Assembly: GCA_030680855.1 (NCBI GenBank)
Contig: JAUXUN010000025.1
Span: 1 to 64,000 of the forward strand
Source: Aestuariivirga sp.
Lineage (GTDB): Bacteria; Pseudomonadota; Alphaproteobacteria; Rhizobiales; Aestuariivirgaceae
Length of the DNA stretch: 64,000 bases
Direction of reading: 5' to 3'
Part shown: positions 1 through 8,951 of the stretch, piece after piece
How the letters are laid out: every line of letters starts with the position of its first letter
Numbering within the stretch: position 1 is the first letter of the stretch
Translations under genes and position numbers: made by a program
Notes under the pieces: generated by a model
Database searches by the model: none
What the model saw: the letters and a program-made list of their open reading frames with translations, nothing else
What the model was told of the DNA's origin: nothing

Positions 1-165
1 GCTGGCCAATCATCTGCGAACCAAGACCGCATAACCGTTTCCACAACGACTAATCGGCCACCCGGATACCTCAATCTTCAAGACAACTGGTCGATAATCC
101 TGTTGGCAAGGCAAACCCAGATTCCTTCACAGCCTCGTTCGCCGGGATGACAGGTGGCGGATACG
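1..165. other. Window edge, no gene seen
   Basis: This stretch lies beyond the 3' end of the asparaginase gene. No reading frame with a recognisable product, no tRNA and no clear hairpin with a T-run was seen on either strand. The gene to the left is outside the window. Confidence 0.5.
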
Positions 166-1140
166 TTAGCTCGGAAACACAGCGTGAATATCGCCCACCG
201 GAATCTTCCGCCAGTTCCTGAGATCGTGATGGGCAAAGCCCTGCAGGGTTTCTCTTTCTTCGGCAGTCCAGACATCGAGCGAAGCCAGCACTGAAGCCAT
301 GGCGGTTTCTGCGGCGCGGCTGGCGCCATCGTCGCATTTGAGAGCAATGCCGATATGGGCGTGGGGAATGCAGCCGCAGTAGACGCCTTCGGCTCCGGTC
401 TTCACAAAGACGCGGGGCACGGCCTGCATGACTTTCGAATCAAAGCGCTTGGTTCCCGCCACCATGAAGGGATGATTGCGCACGGCCTGGATGATGCGTT
501 TTCCTGCGGGAGTCTCAGTGAGCCTGGCAAAGCCCAGGGCCATATTGCTCAGGGGAAAGGCCCAGGTGGGAACCGAGCAGCCATCAATGCCCCAGGTGAG
601 GGATTTCACGTCAACCTCGCAATAGCGGGCGATGGCCTCGGCGACGGCGAGCTGCACCGGATGCTCCACCTTCACATAATCCCTGGGATCGGCGCCGAGT
701 TGGCGCGCCAGGGCCAGCATGCCGGCGTGCTTTCCCGAGCAGTTGTTATGAACCTGCAGCGCCTTGCCGCCGGCCCGCACCTCATTGTGCTGGGCCTCCA
801 TGTTGCTTGGCCAGTGGGCGCCGCATTCGTATTGTTCTTCGTTGTTCTGTGCCTTCTGCAGCATGGAGCGGGCGACGCGGACATGCTCCGGCTCGCCATT
901 GTGGGAGGAGCAGGCGAGGGCAATTTCCTCATCGGTGAGGCCAAAGTGATCCACCGCGCCGGATTCGATTACGGGCACGAACTGGAACGCCTTGATGGCC
1001 GAGCGCGGGAAGATGGGGACCGCGAAGTCTCCGGCCGATTTGATCAGTTTTCCCTCGCCATCCACCACGGCGAAGGCTCCCGTATGGCGGCTTTCAACAA
1101 TGCCACCACGGGTGACTTCGGCAATAATCGGATTGGTCAT
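166..1140 (-). CDS. ansA: L-asparaginase, Rhizobium etli (ReAV) type
   Basis: Predicted cytoplasmic enzyme that hydrolyses L-asparagine to aspartate and ammonia. The 324-residue protein belongs to the rhizobial class 3 asparaginases, unrelated to the E. coli enzymes. The residues known from the R. etli structure are all present, one position earlier: Ser47 and Lys50 (RSAIK) as the nucleophile pair, Ser79 in CSSHNG, and the zinc ligands Cys134 and Lys137 (CSGKH) with Cys188 (DGCSVPT). No signal peptide is visible. Its ATG overlaps the stop of the upstream MFS gene by 4 nt, so the two are probably cotranscribed, and the transporter may import asparagine or a related compound. Assignment to the family is firm; substrate preference is inferred. 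Confidence 0.9.
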   Translation of the reverse strand: MTNPIIAEVTRGGIVESRHTGAFAVVDGEGKLIKSAGDFAVPIFPRSAIKAFQFVPVIESGAVDHFGLTDEEIALACSSHNGEPEHVRVARSMLQKAQNNEEQYECGAHWPSNMEAQHNEVRAGGKALQVHNNCSGKHAGMLALARQLGADPRDYVKVEHPVQLAVAEAIARYCEVDVKSLTWGIDGCSVPTWAFPLSNMALGFARLTETPAGKRIIQAVRNHPFMVAGTKRFDSKVMQAVPRVFVKTGAEGVYCGCIPHAHIGIALKCDDGASRAAETAMASVLASLDVWTAEERETLQGFAHHDLRNWRKIPVGDIHAVFPS

Positions 1141-2369
1141 GGAGTGTCGTCTTTCAAGCTGGAAATGGGGGCGAAGAGATACCAGAACAAGGCCAAAAAC
1201 TCCAAAGCCAAAAGCAGGCCAAAGGCCCAGATATAGGAGTGTGGATCATAGCCGGCCGCGTCTTGCGGAAACCAGCCGATCACCACGCCGACGAAGGCCT
1301 GGGCGGCAAAGGCCACCAGGAACATGGCAAAGTTGATGGTGGCGTTGGAGCGGCCGGCAAGGCCTGCGCCGACGCGCGTGGCAAACCACGGGTAGGCCAG
1401 AATGGCGGCCTGGCCGACGGCAGAAAGTACGAGCCAGGCGGGAAAGGCCAGCAGCTTCACCTGCAAGACAATGACGCTTTGGGCGCCAAGATTGGCAATG
1501 ATGAAGCCGAGCAGCACGGTCATCGGGCCGATGCCCCGCCGCTGCAAGCGGTCGGCCAGCACGCCGACGAGGAAGATGCCGACCATGAAGGCGGCCGCCA
1601 TCCAGAACAGGCTGCGGGCCACCTCGGGCGGGGCAAGGTCCAGCACATCGCGGAACCATGGTCCGGCCCAGAGGGTTTGAAGAGCGATCGGTGTGCCGGC
1701 GCTCAAGGCAACGACCGGGGCGATGCGCCAGAACAGCGGCAGCCCGAGAATTTGCATGAGCTCGCCCACCTGCCGGCCTAGCCCTGCGGTGGTTTTCGCC
1801 TCGTCCTTTTCCGGCACGGCAAAAAAGACAAGGGCGGCGCCGGCCAGAATGACGCCGCCGAAAATCGTAAACGTGCTGCGCCAGCCCACAAGCGTCACCA
1901 GAAATGCCGTGGGCTCGGTGGCCATGACAATGCCAAGGGCTCCCGCCGACATGATGCTGGCGTTGGCGAGCGAGCGGCGTTCAATCGGCACCCAGATGGA
2001 GGACGCCTTGAAACTCGCCATCAATCCGGCTGAAAAGCCCAGCCCGATTATGGCGCGCGAAGCTACCAGCGAGAGGAAATCCGGGGCCGCGGCAAAGAGA
2101 AAGCAGCCCGCTGCCGCGACGGCGAGAAGCACGGTTTGCACAAGCCTTGCGCCATAGCGGTCGAGGAAGACGCCCAGGGGCAGCTGGAACAGGGAAAACG
2201 ACAGGAGATAGGCCGAGGTGAGCACGCCGAGTTCGGCCGGGGAAACGCCGAAATCCTGCACCAGGTCGGGGGCCACCACGGCGTTCACGGCGCGCAGCAG
2301 ATAGGACAGGAAGTAGCCGCAGGCGAAGGGGAACAGGGCAAAAAAAATGGTCCGGCGCGGAATTGTCAC
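1137..2369 (-). CDS. MFS transporter
   Basis: Inner-membrane carrier of the major facilitator superfamily, 410 residues, with about 12 hydrophobic segments. The cytoplasmic loop between the second and third segments carries the family motif as LDRYGAR (about residues 69-75), and a weaker repeat ADRLQRR lies in the second half. The start is GTG at 2369; no later ATG would preserve the first membrane segment. It is the first gene of a two-gene unit with the asparaginase, with a 4-nt overlap. That suggests import of an amide or amino acid, but the substrate cannot be read from the sequence. Confidence 0.85.
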   Translation of the reverse strand: MTIPRRTIFFALFPFACGYFLSYLLRAVNAVVAPDLVQDFGVSPAELGVLTSAYLLSFSLFQLPLGVFLDRYGARLVQTVLLAVAAAGCFLFAAAPDFLSLVASRAIIGLGFSAGLMASFKASSIWVPIERRSLANASIMSAGALGIVMATEPTAFLVTLVGWRSTFTIFGGVILAGAALVFFAVPEKDEAKTTAGLGRQVGELMQILGLPLFWRIAPVVALSAGTPIALQTLWAGPWFRDVLDLAPPEVARSLFWMAAAFMVGIFLVGVLADRLQRRGIGPMTVLLGFIIANLGAQSVIVLQVKLLAFPAWLVLSAVGQAAILAYPWFATRVGAGLAGRSNATINFAMFLVAFAAQAFVGVVIGWFPQDAAGYDPHSYIWAFGLLLALEFLALFWYLFAPISSLKDDTP

Positions 2370-2475
2370 TGGATCGTGCTTTGCTTTTGATTCATTAAAT
2401 CCTGCGACAAAGAAAACTGTTGCGATTCGGTATCTAAGCCCTATTTACCCACCCACTTCAATTGGGACGCGAAAA

Positions 2476-3210
2476 ATGATCAGCAGAGCCCTTGTGTTCC
2501 AGCATATGGATGACGAGCCTCCCGGGCTCTTCGGCGATTTCCTGCGCCAGCGCGGGGCCGAACTGGACGTTGTGATGCTGCACCGGGGCGAAGAGATACC
2601 ATCTCTTGCCCCTTATGATTTTCTGCTGGTCATGGGCGGGGCCATGGACGTGTGGGAAACCGGGGCGCACCCTTGGCTTGTGGACGAAAAACGCGCCGTC
2701 AGGGAATGGGCCATCAACCGCAACCGGCCGTTCCTGGGGATATGCCTGGGGCTGCAGCTTCTGGCGGAGGCGCTTGGCGGCAAGATCGGCGTGGCCAGCA
2801 AACCGGAAGTGGGTATCGGCGAGGTGAAGCTTTCGGGCCTTGGCCGGCGGCATGGCATGACGAACGGTCTGAAGCCCGCCTTGAAGGTCATGCAGTGGCA
2901 CCACGCCGAAGTGCAGGAATTGCCAGAAGGCGCGGAAGTGCTGGCGACATCGCCGGTCACCAAGGTGCAGATCATGGCGGTGGCGGATACGCTGCTTGCC
3001 ACCCAGTTCCATGCGGAACTGACCCCTGCCCTCATCGAGCGCTGGGCCGATATCCCGCAATATATCGACTGGCTGAACGAGGCGCTTGGCCCTGATGCCT
3101 ACCCCCGCGTGCGCGCCAAGGCGCTGCCCCTCATGCCGCAGCTTGAGCGGATGAGCCGCACGCTGTTCAACAATCTCATCGAAGGCAAGGCGCTGCGCCA
3201 AGCGGCATAG
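2476..3210 (+). CDS. Class I glutamine amidotransferase domain protein
   Basis: Stand-alone class I glutamine amidotransferase of 244 residues (GMP synthase-like GATase1 fold). The catalytic triad is visible: Cys90 in the elbow GICLGLQLL, then His179 and Glu181 in QFHAE. Members of this family hydrolyse glutamine or gamma-glutamyl compounds; several work in polyamine or gamma-glutamyl-amine breakdown, others are uncharacterised. The reading frame is open further upstream, but the ATG at 2476 gives a normal N-terminus (MISRALVFQH). It diverges from the MFS/asparaginase pair across about 106 bp. The specific substrate is unknown. Confidence 0.85.
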   Translation: MISRALVFQHMDDEPPGLFGDFLRQRGAELDVVMLHRGEEIPSLAPYDFLLVMGGAMDVWETGAHPWLVDEKRAVREWAINRNRPFLGICLGLQLLAEALGGKIGVASKPEVGIGEVKLSGLGRRHGMTNGLKPALKVMQWHHAEVQELPEGAEVLATSPVTKVQIMAVADTLLATQFHAELTPALIERWADIPQYIDWLNEALGPDAYPRVRAKALPLMPQLERMSRTLFNNLIEGKALRQAA

Positions 3211-3250
3211 GACTTAGTGATTTGGCCAAACACAAACTGGTTGTTGTTTC

Positions 3251-3655
3251 CTAGCCGTGTTGCGTCGGAAACGTGAACTTATCATTGCCTACCCGATAAA
3301 TTTCAGTTCCGTACAATATGTTTCCTTTATCAGGATCAGGTGAAACAAATCTTGTACAGACCTGAGCTGCGACCAGTTTTGAGTTTGGCCTGAAATCCTC
3401 AATGACATAATCGAATGTCCAGGGCACATCATCAATTTCATTCACCTGCTTCTGGTAATCGCGCAGGAGTTCCGATCGCAGGTGCCCAATTGTGTCATTT
3501 TCATTAAGAATAGAAAGTTGGTTGAGATCGAAAAATCTCATTAACTCTTTTTGCACCGCTTTGAGCGTGACGATTGGAAGACTCCGCATCTGTTCTCTCA
3601 AACATTGAAACAACTCTGGATTTGGAGAAGCAAAATAGGCCGGCAATTTGTCCAT
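3251..3655 (-). CDS. Hypothetical protein, low GC
   Basis: A 134-residue predicted cytoplasmic protein with no family I recognise and no signal peptide or membrane segment. It is mixed alpha/beta in character, with a charged N-terminal half. Base composition is clearly more AT-rich than the neighbouring genes, which suggests late acquisition or weak constraint. It converges with the amidotransferase (40 bp between stops) and diverges from pgi. An intact frame and a plausible ATG support it as a gene, but no function can be assigned. Confidence 0.55.
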   Translation of the reverse strand: MDKLPAYFASPNPELFQCLREQMRSLPIVTLKAVQKELMRFFDLNQLSILNENDTIGHLRSELLRDYQKQVNEIDDVPWTFDYVIEDFRPNSKLVAAQVCTRFVSPDPDKGNILYGTEIYRVGNDKFTFPTQHG

Positions 3656-3760
3656 AAAGGGTCAATTTCCATCTCTTTGGGCAAATGAGGACAGTGGTTG
3701 ACCTCCTTCCGCAACTCTATAGAAATACAAAACATTCTCCAATAATTACCAAAGCGTGCA

Positions 3761-5380
3761 ATGGCTCAGTCAGACAAAGTCAACAAAACCCTCAAGGATT
3801 TAGCCCAGCACCATAAGACGCTGGCGCCGTTTGACATGCGCAAGGCTTTTGCGGGGCGGGGTGACCGGTTTGCTGAATTTTCGGCAACGCAGGATGATTT
3901 GCTGCTGGATTTTTCCAAATGCGCGGTGACGTCCAAAACCATGAAGCTGCTGCTGGCTTTGGCCAAGGCTGCCGATGTGGCCAGGAAACGCGATGCGATG
4001 TTTGCGGGCGAGATCATCAACACGACCGAAGGCCGGGCGGTGCTGCATACGGCATTGCGGAATCAGTCAAAGTCGCCTGTCTTGGTAGCGGGCCGGGATG
4101 TGATGCCGGAAGTGCGCGGCGTGCTGGCGGCCATGGCCAGATTTGCCGAGGGCGTGCGGGCCAGCGAGATTACCGATGTCGTCAACATCGGCATTGGCGG
4201 CTCGGACCTTGGCCCCGCCATGACCACGCTGGCGCTGGCGCCTTATCATGATGGGCCAAGGTTGCATTATGTGTCCAATGTGGACGGGGCCCATATTGCC
4301 GATACGCTCAAAACCCTGAACCCGGCGACAACGCTTTTCCTCATCGCCTCCAAGACCTTCACCACCATCGAAACCATGACCAATGCCAAGACGGCGCGGG
4401 CGTGGATTGTGGAGACGCTGGGCGAGGCTTCGGTTCCTTCGCATTTCGCGGCGATTTCCACCGCTCTCGACAAGGTGGCGGCCTTCGGCATCGCGCCTGA
4501 GCGGATTTTCGGATTCTGGGATTGGGTCGGCGGGCGCTATTCCATCTGGTCGGCCATCGGCCTGCCGCTGATGATTGCCATAGGGCCAAATCATTTCAAG
4601 CGCTTCCTCGAAGGCGCTTATGCGATGGATGAACATTTCAAATCGGCGGATGCCGCTTCCAACCTGCCCCTGCTCATGGGCCTCATCGGCATCTGGCACC
4701 GCAATATATGCAAGCATCCGGCCCGCGCCATCATTCCCTATGACCAGCGCTTGTCGCGCTTTCCCGCCTATCTGCAGCAGCTCGACATGGAGTCCAACGG
4801 CAAGCGGGTGACGAAAGCCGGCGTGGCTTCGCGCAATGCGACGGGGCCGCTGGTGTGGGGCGAACCCGGCACCAACGGCCAGCACGCCTTTTTCCAGTTG
4901 CTGCATCAGGGCACCGACATCATTCCGGTGGACTTCCTGATTGCGGCGGAGCCCCATGAAAAGGGCATGGCGGAGCATCACACGCTGCTGATGGCCAATT
5001 GCCTGGCGCAGTCGCAGGCCCTGATGAAGGGGCGCACGCTGGCAGAGGCCACGGCGCAATTGCTGGCGATGGGCAAGAGCAAGGCGGAAGCCAAGCGGCT
5101 TGCGCCGCACCGGGTGTTCACGGGCAACCGGCCTTCGGTGACGCTCGCCTACAAGAAGCTCGATCCCTATACGCTCGGGCGGCTTATCGCGCTTTACGAG
5201 CACCGCGTCTTCGTCGAAGCGGCGGTATGGGACATCAACGCCTTCGACCAATGGGGCGTGGAACTCGGCAAGGAACTGGCCACGGGATTGCAACTCGTCA
5301 TGGAAGGCAAGGTTTCTACCGAGGGGCAGGACAGCTCTACCACAGGACTTGTAAGTTACCTACGTTCGCAAGCGAAATGA
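3761..5380 (+). CDS. pgi: Glucose-6-phosphate isomerase
   Basis: Interconverts glucose 6-phosphate and fructose 6-phosphate in the cytoplasm. The 539 residues match the usual bacterial length. Both family signatures are present: [12 protein letters not shown] near residue 254 and [10 protein letters not shown] near residue 494, the latter with the active-site lysine. The [14 protein letters not shown] block near residue 366 carries the catalytic glutamate and histidine region. It is a single gene, with low-GC orphan genes on both sides. It would also receive fructose 6-phosphate made by the amino-sugar pathway encoded further along the window. No strong ribosome binding site is seen; the first ATG fits the family N-terminus. 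Confidence 0.97.
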   Translation: MAQSDKVNKTLKDLAQHHKTLAPFDMRKAFAGRGDRFAEFSATQDDLLLDFSKCAVTSKTMKLLLALAKAADVARKRDAMFAGEIINTTEGRAVLHTALRNQSKSPVLVAGRDVMPEVRGVLAAMARFAEGVRASEITDVVNIGIGGSDLGPAMTTLALAPYHDGPRLHYVSNVDGAHIADTLKTLNPATTLFLIASKTFTTIETMTNAKTARAWIVETLGEASVPSHFAAISTALDKVAAFGIAPERIFGFWDWVGGRYSIWSAIGLPLMIAIGPNHFKRFLEGAYAMDEHFKSADAASNLPLLMGLIGIWHRNICKHPARAIIPYDQRLSRFPAYLQQLDMESNGKRVTKAGVASRNATGPLVWGEPGTNGQHAFFQLLHQGTDIIPVDFLIAAEPHEKGMAEHHTLLMANCLAQSQALMKGRTLAEATAQLLAMGKSKAEAKRLAPHRVFTGNRPSVTLAYKKLDPYTLGRLIALYEHRVFVEAAVWDINAFDQWGVELGKELATGLQLVMEGKVSTEGQDSSTTGLVSYLRSQAK

Positions 5381-5427
5381 AATGCAATGGGCATTGTCAA
5401 TTTAAATTGCGGAGAAGATGAATCATC

Positions 5428-5766
5428 ATGCCCCCAGTAACTCCAATTGATTCAACTCACCCCACATACGGCACTACGTATGTGACGGGAGAGATTTATT
5501 TTCACGTTACATGGGCTGACGTGAAACTACATTATCCAGTCATCGAGAGTTTTGTGTATCTGGGAATGAATTTTTCTGATGAGGATTTGGAAGACACTTG
5601 GTATTTTCAATCTGCCATTGACTTCGCTCATTATGGAAATGCGTTAGATGGTGTTGAGCGACCTATTTCTTGCGTCACCAAAATGCAGCTTATCGATTTT
5701 GTCTCTGCTGCTGGGTTGATTGTGGAGATTGAAAAGGCGGCAAGCAGAAGGCTCGGAAGACTTTGA
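5428..5766 (+). CDS. Hypothetical protein, low GC
   Basis: A 112-residue protein without a recognised domain, rich in aromatic and acidic residues (for example EDLEDTWYFQ). A GGAGAAG stretch ends about 10 bases before the ATG and can serve as ribosome binding site. The gene is more AT-rich than pgi, which ends 47 bp upstream. Its stop lies only 8 bp from the stop of the convergent, broken acetyltransferase. It may be the immunity or accessory part of some lost system, but nothing in the sequence shows that. Confidence 0.5.
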   Translation: MPPVTPIDSTHPTYGTTYVTGEIYFHVTWADVKLHYPVIESFVYLGMNFSDEDLEDTWYFQSAIDFAHYGNALDGVERPISCVTKMQLIDFVSAAGLIVEIEKAASRRLGRL

Positions 5767-5774
5767 CACCATAT

Positions 5775-6238
5775 CTATAGGTCTCGGATCATAAAGGCAT
5801 AGGGCTCGCCATCGGCGGTGCCCTGCTCCGCCAGACTCCAGCCGCACTTCAAATAGAACTTTTCCGCATGCCCGTATAGAGATGAAGCCGGGACACGCCA
5901 TGTTTGCGCGCCTGATCCTCAATGGCCGCCACAAGCTTTCGCGCCACGCCGCGCTTGCGGTATTCGGGCGCAACATAGAGGCTTGCCAGCCAGGGCGAAA
6001 CGTCATGCAGGGGTTCGAACTCCTGCAGGACCAGCAGGCATATGCCGGCGAGACGGCCGTCGGCCAAAGCTATCAACGCGGTTTCATATTCATCCGGCTG
6101 GGTCGCAAGCTTTGCAAGCTGCGCGCCGCTATCCAAAAGCGAATAGCCGTAGGATTTCAGGAATGCCTCGTATCGCCACGCGGCGCAGATCTGCAGTTCG
6201 GGAGAGTTAGCCTTCAGGCGGGTGATTTCGATAGTCAT
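5775..6238 (-). pseudogene. GNAT acetyltransferase interrupted by a frameshift
   Basis: GCN5-related N-acetyltransferase. The open frame from ATG at 6238 gives 129 residues and contains the acetyl-CoA loop as YVAPEYRKRGVARKL (about residues 89-103). It then leaves the family after LHLYTG and stops at 5849. In another frame the expected C-terminus continues directly as HAEKFYLKCGW, then EQGTADGEPYAFMIRDL, with a stop at 5775. Restoring one base within the GGG near 5871-5873 rejoins both parts into about 154 residues, a normal length. Either the gene is broken in this strain or the read has a one-base deletion; the C-terminal part shows no other damage. Confidence 0.85.
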
Positions 6239-6357
6239 TGATCCATCTCAACAACATCGCCTATATTTTTCAAGCAGCTTCTTCAATATCTCCGGAAGCG
6301 CATTTGGGAATTTCTTTGTCCTATGCAATATTCCTTCTCAGCAATGGAGCGATTGGC

Positions 6358-6876
6358 ATGATGGTTTTGCGCGCGGCGTCTGTCCTGTTGGCAGGATTCC
6401 TATGTGTCTCGTTTTCGCCGCCAGCGATTGCCGGGGAATGTGTCACGCCCCAGGCGAGGTCGTTAATGGCTGAAAATTACAAGAGCCTGTGTGTCGCCAA
6501 TGTTCAGGAGCTTGCGGCCATGCTCGAGATGCGAAAAACAAAAGCCCGGGGAACTGAAAATCTGGCCCATGTCGCTTACAAGGACCTCTTGAAATGCGAT
6601 TTTCATACTGATCGCTTGCTGAAAGGCTTGGAAGATCCGGACGGCTTGGTGAAAACACAGAAAGCCATCAACAAAATGGGTCTCAAAGCCTACATCCGGG
6701 CGGGCGAGGATTTACTGTCTGAGTTGCGAACAAAATACAGCATCAATGACCTAGAATATCGTGCCCGATCAGAAACAGGACTTTGGGAAGGCGAGGTAGA
6801 GACATTGGCAAAATATGCCAAAACGAAGGCAAATTCCGACGCCGTAATCGCAGTTCTGCGTGCCTGCGAGAACTAG
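6358..6876 (+). CDS. Secreted hypothetical protein
   Basis: A 172-residue protein with an N-terminal signal peptide: a short positive start, a hydrophobic core (VLLAGFLCVSF) and a likely cleavage after AIA near residue 25. The mature part is mostly helical and charged, with cysteines near residues 27, 43, 80 and 170 that could form disulfides in the periplasm. The reading frame extends further upstream, but the ATG at 6358 has a GGAG 9 bp before it and starts exactly at the signal peptide. No domain is recognised. Confidence 0.6.
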   Translation: MMVLRAASVLLAGFLCVSFSPPAIAGECVTPQARSLMAENYKSLCVANVQELAAMLEMRKTKARGTENLAHVAYKDLLKCDFHTDRLLKGLEDPDGLVKTQKAINKMGLKAYIRAGEDLLSELRTKYSINDLEYRARSETGLWEGEVETLAKYAKTKANSDAVIAVLRACEN

Positions 6877-6949
6877 AAAGCGGCTGGCCTGGCCCAAAAA
6901 AATCCCAGCGGCCTTTCAGTGGCGAGTTGATCAAATCCCCTCGCTAAAG

Positions 6950-7012
6950 CGGAGAGGGGGCGCTGGCCGGAGACTCCACGGCCGGCACCCCCTCTCCGTC
7001 TGCTGCGCAGAC
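6950..7012. repeat. GC-rich palindromic intergenic repeat
   Basis: Positions 6950-6969 pair with 6979-6998 to form a 20-bp stem with one mismatch and a 9-nt loop. A second small hairpin, GTCTGC/GCAGAC, follows at 6998-7012. The flanks (CCCTCGCTAAAGCGG, CCCCCGCTAGTCGCGAGGG) are also partly self-complementary. It lies between two convergent genes and could act as a two-way terminator. The make-up resembles the palindromic intergenic elements common in rhizobial genomes. Confidence 0.75.
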
Positions 7013-7051
7013 ACCTCTCCCCCGCTAGTCGCGAGGGCGAGGTTTGGCATC

Positions 7052-8434
7052 TCAGCACTCAACCACATTGACGGCGAGGCCGCCGGTTGAGGTTTCCTTG
7101 TAGCGGTCGCTCATGTCGATGCCGGTCTGGCGCATGGTTTCGACGCAGTTGTCGAGCGGCATGAAATGCCGGCCATCGCCGCGAAGTGCCAGCGAGGCAG
7201 CGGTGACGGCTTTCACCGCGCCAAAGGCGTTGCGCTCGATGCAGGGCACCTGGACCAGGCCGCCGACGGGATCGCAGGTCATGCCGAGGTGATGTTCAAG
7301 GGCGATTTCGGCGGCGTTTTCCACCTGCTCGTTGCTGCCGCCCAAGGCCGCGCATAATCCGGCGGCGGCCATGGCGGAAGCCGAACCCACTTCGCCCTGG
7401 CAGCCCACTTCGGCTCCGGAAATCGAGGCATTGTGCTTGATGATGCCGCCTATCGCCGATGAGACGAGAAGCAGGGTGCGAACGCCCGCTTCATCCGCAT
7501 CGAGGCAATGGTCGAGATAATAGCGGACGATGGCCGGCATGACGCCGGCCGCACCATTGGTGGGGGCGGTGACCACCTTGCCGCCCGCGGCATTCTCCTC
7601 GTTCACGGCCATGGCATAGACCGAGAGGAAATCCATGATGCGGTGGGGCTGGATGGAATTGCCGCCCTGCTCTTCCCTGAGCCTGGCGAAAATCTCACTG
7701 GCGCGGCGTTTCACTTTCAGGCCGCCGGGCAGTTGCCCGCCGAAGGTGAGGCCGCGGTTCATGCAGGCGTTCATGGCGGCCCAGATGCGGTCGAGACCCT
7801 TGTCCAACTCGGCGCTGGACATCGTGGCGGTTTCATTGGCGCGCTTCATCTCAGCAATGCTGAGGCCGGAGGCCTTGCCCATCTCCAGCATTTCCTTGGC
7901 GGTCGAGAAGGGATAGGGCACAGCGAGCTTGGGCTTCGCGGCCGCGCGGTCCTGGGATTTTGATTCCAGCCGTTCCGCTTCGGTCTGAACAAAACCGCCG
8001 CCGATGGAATAATAGGTTTCGCTGAAAATTTTCGCGCCGGTCGCATCCCAGAGACTGAAGATCATGCCATTGGCATGGCCGGGAAGTGCGGGGCCGTAAT
8101 CGAAGATCACATCTATGACGGGATCAAAGGAAACGCGCTTGCCGTTTGGTAGCGTGATATATTTGTGCTCAGCTATTTCCTGAACAACCGCCTCAACCCG
8201 GTCCGGCTCGATTGTCTCGGGGGCTTCTCCCGCGAGGCCTAACACAACGGCGCGGTCAGTGCCGTGGCCTTTGCCGGTGAAGGCCAGCGAGCCGTGGAGC
8301 GAAACGGTGACGTGGGTGGCGTTTTCGGCTTTTGCATTCGACAGGAAGCGGCGCGCCGCAACCATGGGCCCAACCGTGTGGGAGCTGGACGGGCCGATGC
8401 CAATCTTGAAGAGTTCAAAGACCGAGAGAAACAT
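7052..8434 (-). CDS. sdaA: L-serine dehydratase (iron-sulfur, single chain)
   Basis: Deaminates L-serine to pyruvate and ammonia with a [4Fe-4S] cluster, in the cytoplasm. The 460 residues contain the beta domain with the [11 protein letters not shown] motif (14-24), then the alpha domain. The cluster ligands are Cys345 (GCQGEVG), Cys387 (CDPVGG), Cys398 (VPCIE) and the C-terminal Cys460, which matches the tail-in-mouth arrangement known from the Legionella enzyme. It is the last gene of the 13-gene minus-strand run, its ATG directly abutting the stop of the flavin reductase gene. That position suggests it drains serine or glycine carbon from the substrate degraded by the operon, as serine dehydratases do in glycine-betaine catabolism of pseudomonads. 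Confidence 0.96.
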   Translation of the reverse strand: MFLSVFELFKIGIGPSSSHTVGPMVAARRFLSNAKAENATHVTVSLHGSLAFTGKGHGTDRAVVLGLAGEAPETIEPDRVEAVVQEIAEHKYITLPNGKRVSFDPVIDVIFDYGPALPGHANGMIFSLWDATGAKIFSETYYSIGGGFVQTEAERLESKSQDRAAAKPKLAVPYPFSTAKEMLEMGKASGLSIAEMKRANETATMSSAELDKGLDRIWAAMNACMNRGLTFGGQLPGGLKVKRRASEIFARLREEQGGNSIQPHRIMDFLSVYAMAVNEENAAGGKVVTAPTNGAAGVMPAIVRYYLDHCLDADEAGVRTLLLVSSAIGGIIKHNASISGAEVGCQGEVGSASAMAAAGLCAALGGSNEQVENAAEIALEHHLGMTCDPVGGLVQVPCIERNAFGAVKAVTAASLALRGDGRHFMPLDNCVETMRQTGIDMSDRYKETSTGGLAVNVVEC

Positions 8435-8920
8435 TCAGCCCACCGTGCGATGGTAGCCGCCGCGATAAAACACCAGCGGCTTGCCTTTAGGGTCGTGATC
8501 AAATTTCAGCACTTCGCCCACGAAGATAGCATGATCGCCGCCATCATAGGTGTAAAGCTTGCGGCATTCAAAAATGGCCAGCGCGCTTGGCAGAACGGGG
8601 CAGCCGGTTTCCCAGAACTCATAGTCAATACTGCGCCACTTGTCGCCGGACGACTTGGAAAAGCGCGCCGAGAGATCGTCCTGGCCCTCGCGCAGCACGT
8701 TCACGGCGAAGTATTTGGCCGCCATGTAGGTTTCATAACTGTAGGCCTTGCGCGCCAGGCTCCACAGAACTAGGGGCGGATCAAGCGAAACGGAATTGAA
8801 GGAACTGGCGGTGTTGCCCACCATCTCGCCGGAAGCCGTCACAGTGGTCATCACGGTAACGCCGGTTGCAAAGGTTCCCAGGGCTGAGCGGAAGGCTTTG
8901 GGGTCGAGGGTATTGGACAT
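8435..8920 (-). CDS. Flavin reductase family protein
   Basis: A 161-residue FMN-binding split-barrel protein of the flavin reductase (HpaC/DIM6-NTAB) family. These supply reduced flavin to a partner monooxygenase or reduce flavin themselves. The family opening FRSALGTFATGVTVMTT and the NTASSFNSVSLDPPLVLWSL block (about residues 40-59) are clear. The frame is open to 8980, but the ATG at 8920 gives the standard N-terminus. It lies 31 bp after the SDR gene and abuts sdaA. No flavin-dependent monooxygenase gene is seen in the window, so its partner may be encoded elsewhere or be one of the FAD enzymes in the operon. Confidence 0.85.
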   Translation of the reverse strand: MSNTLDPKAFRSALGTFATGVTVMTTVTASGEMVGNTASSFNSVSLDPPLVLWSLARKAYSYETYMAAKYFAVNVLREGQDDLSARFSKSSGDKWRSIDYEFWETGCPVLPSALAIFECRKLYTYDGGDHAIFVGEVLKFDHDPKGKPLVFYRGGYHRTVG

Positions 8921-8951
8921 GGCCCCTGTTAAGCCGATTTGAGCCGGTGGC

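Noticed and set aside
4067-5293. Long open frame (408 codons) on the minus strand inside pgi
   Set aside because: It is a shadow of the high-GC codon pattern of pgi; its composition is rich in Arg, His and Gly and it matches no family.
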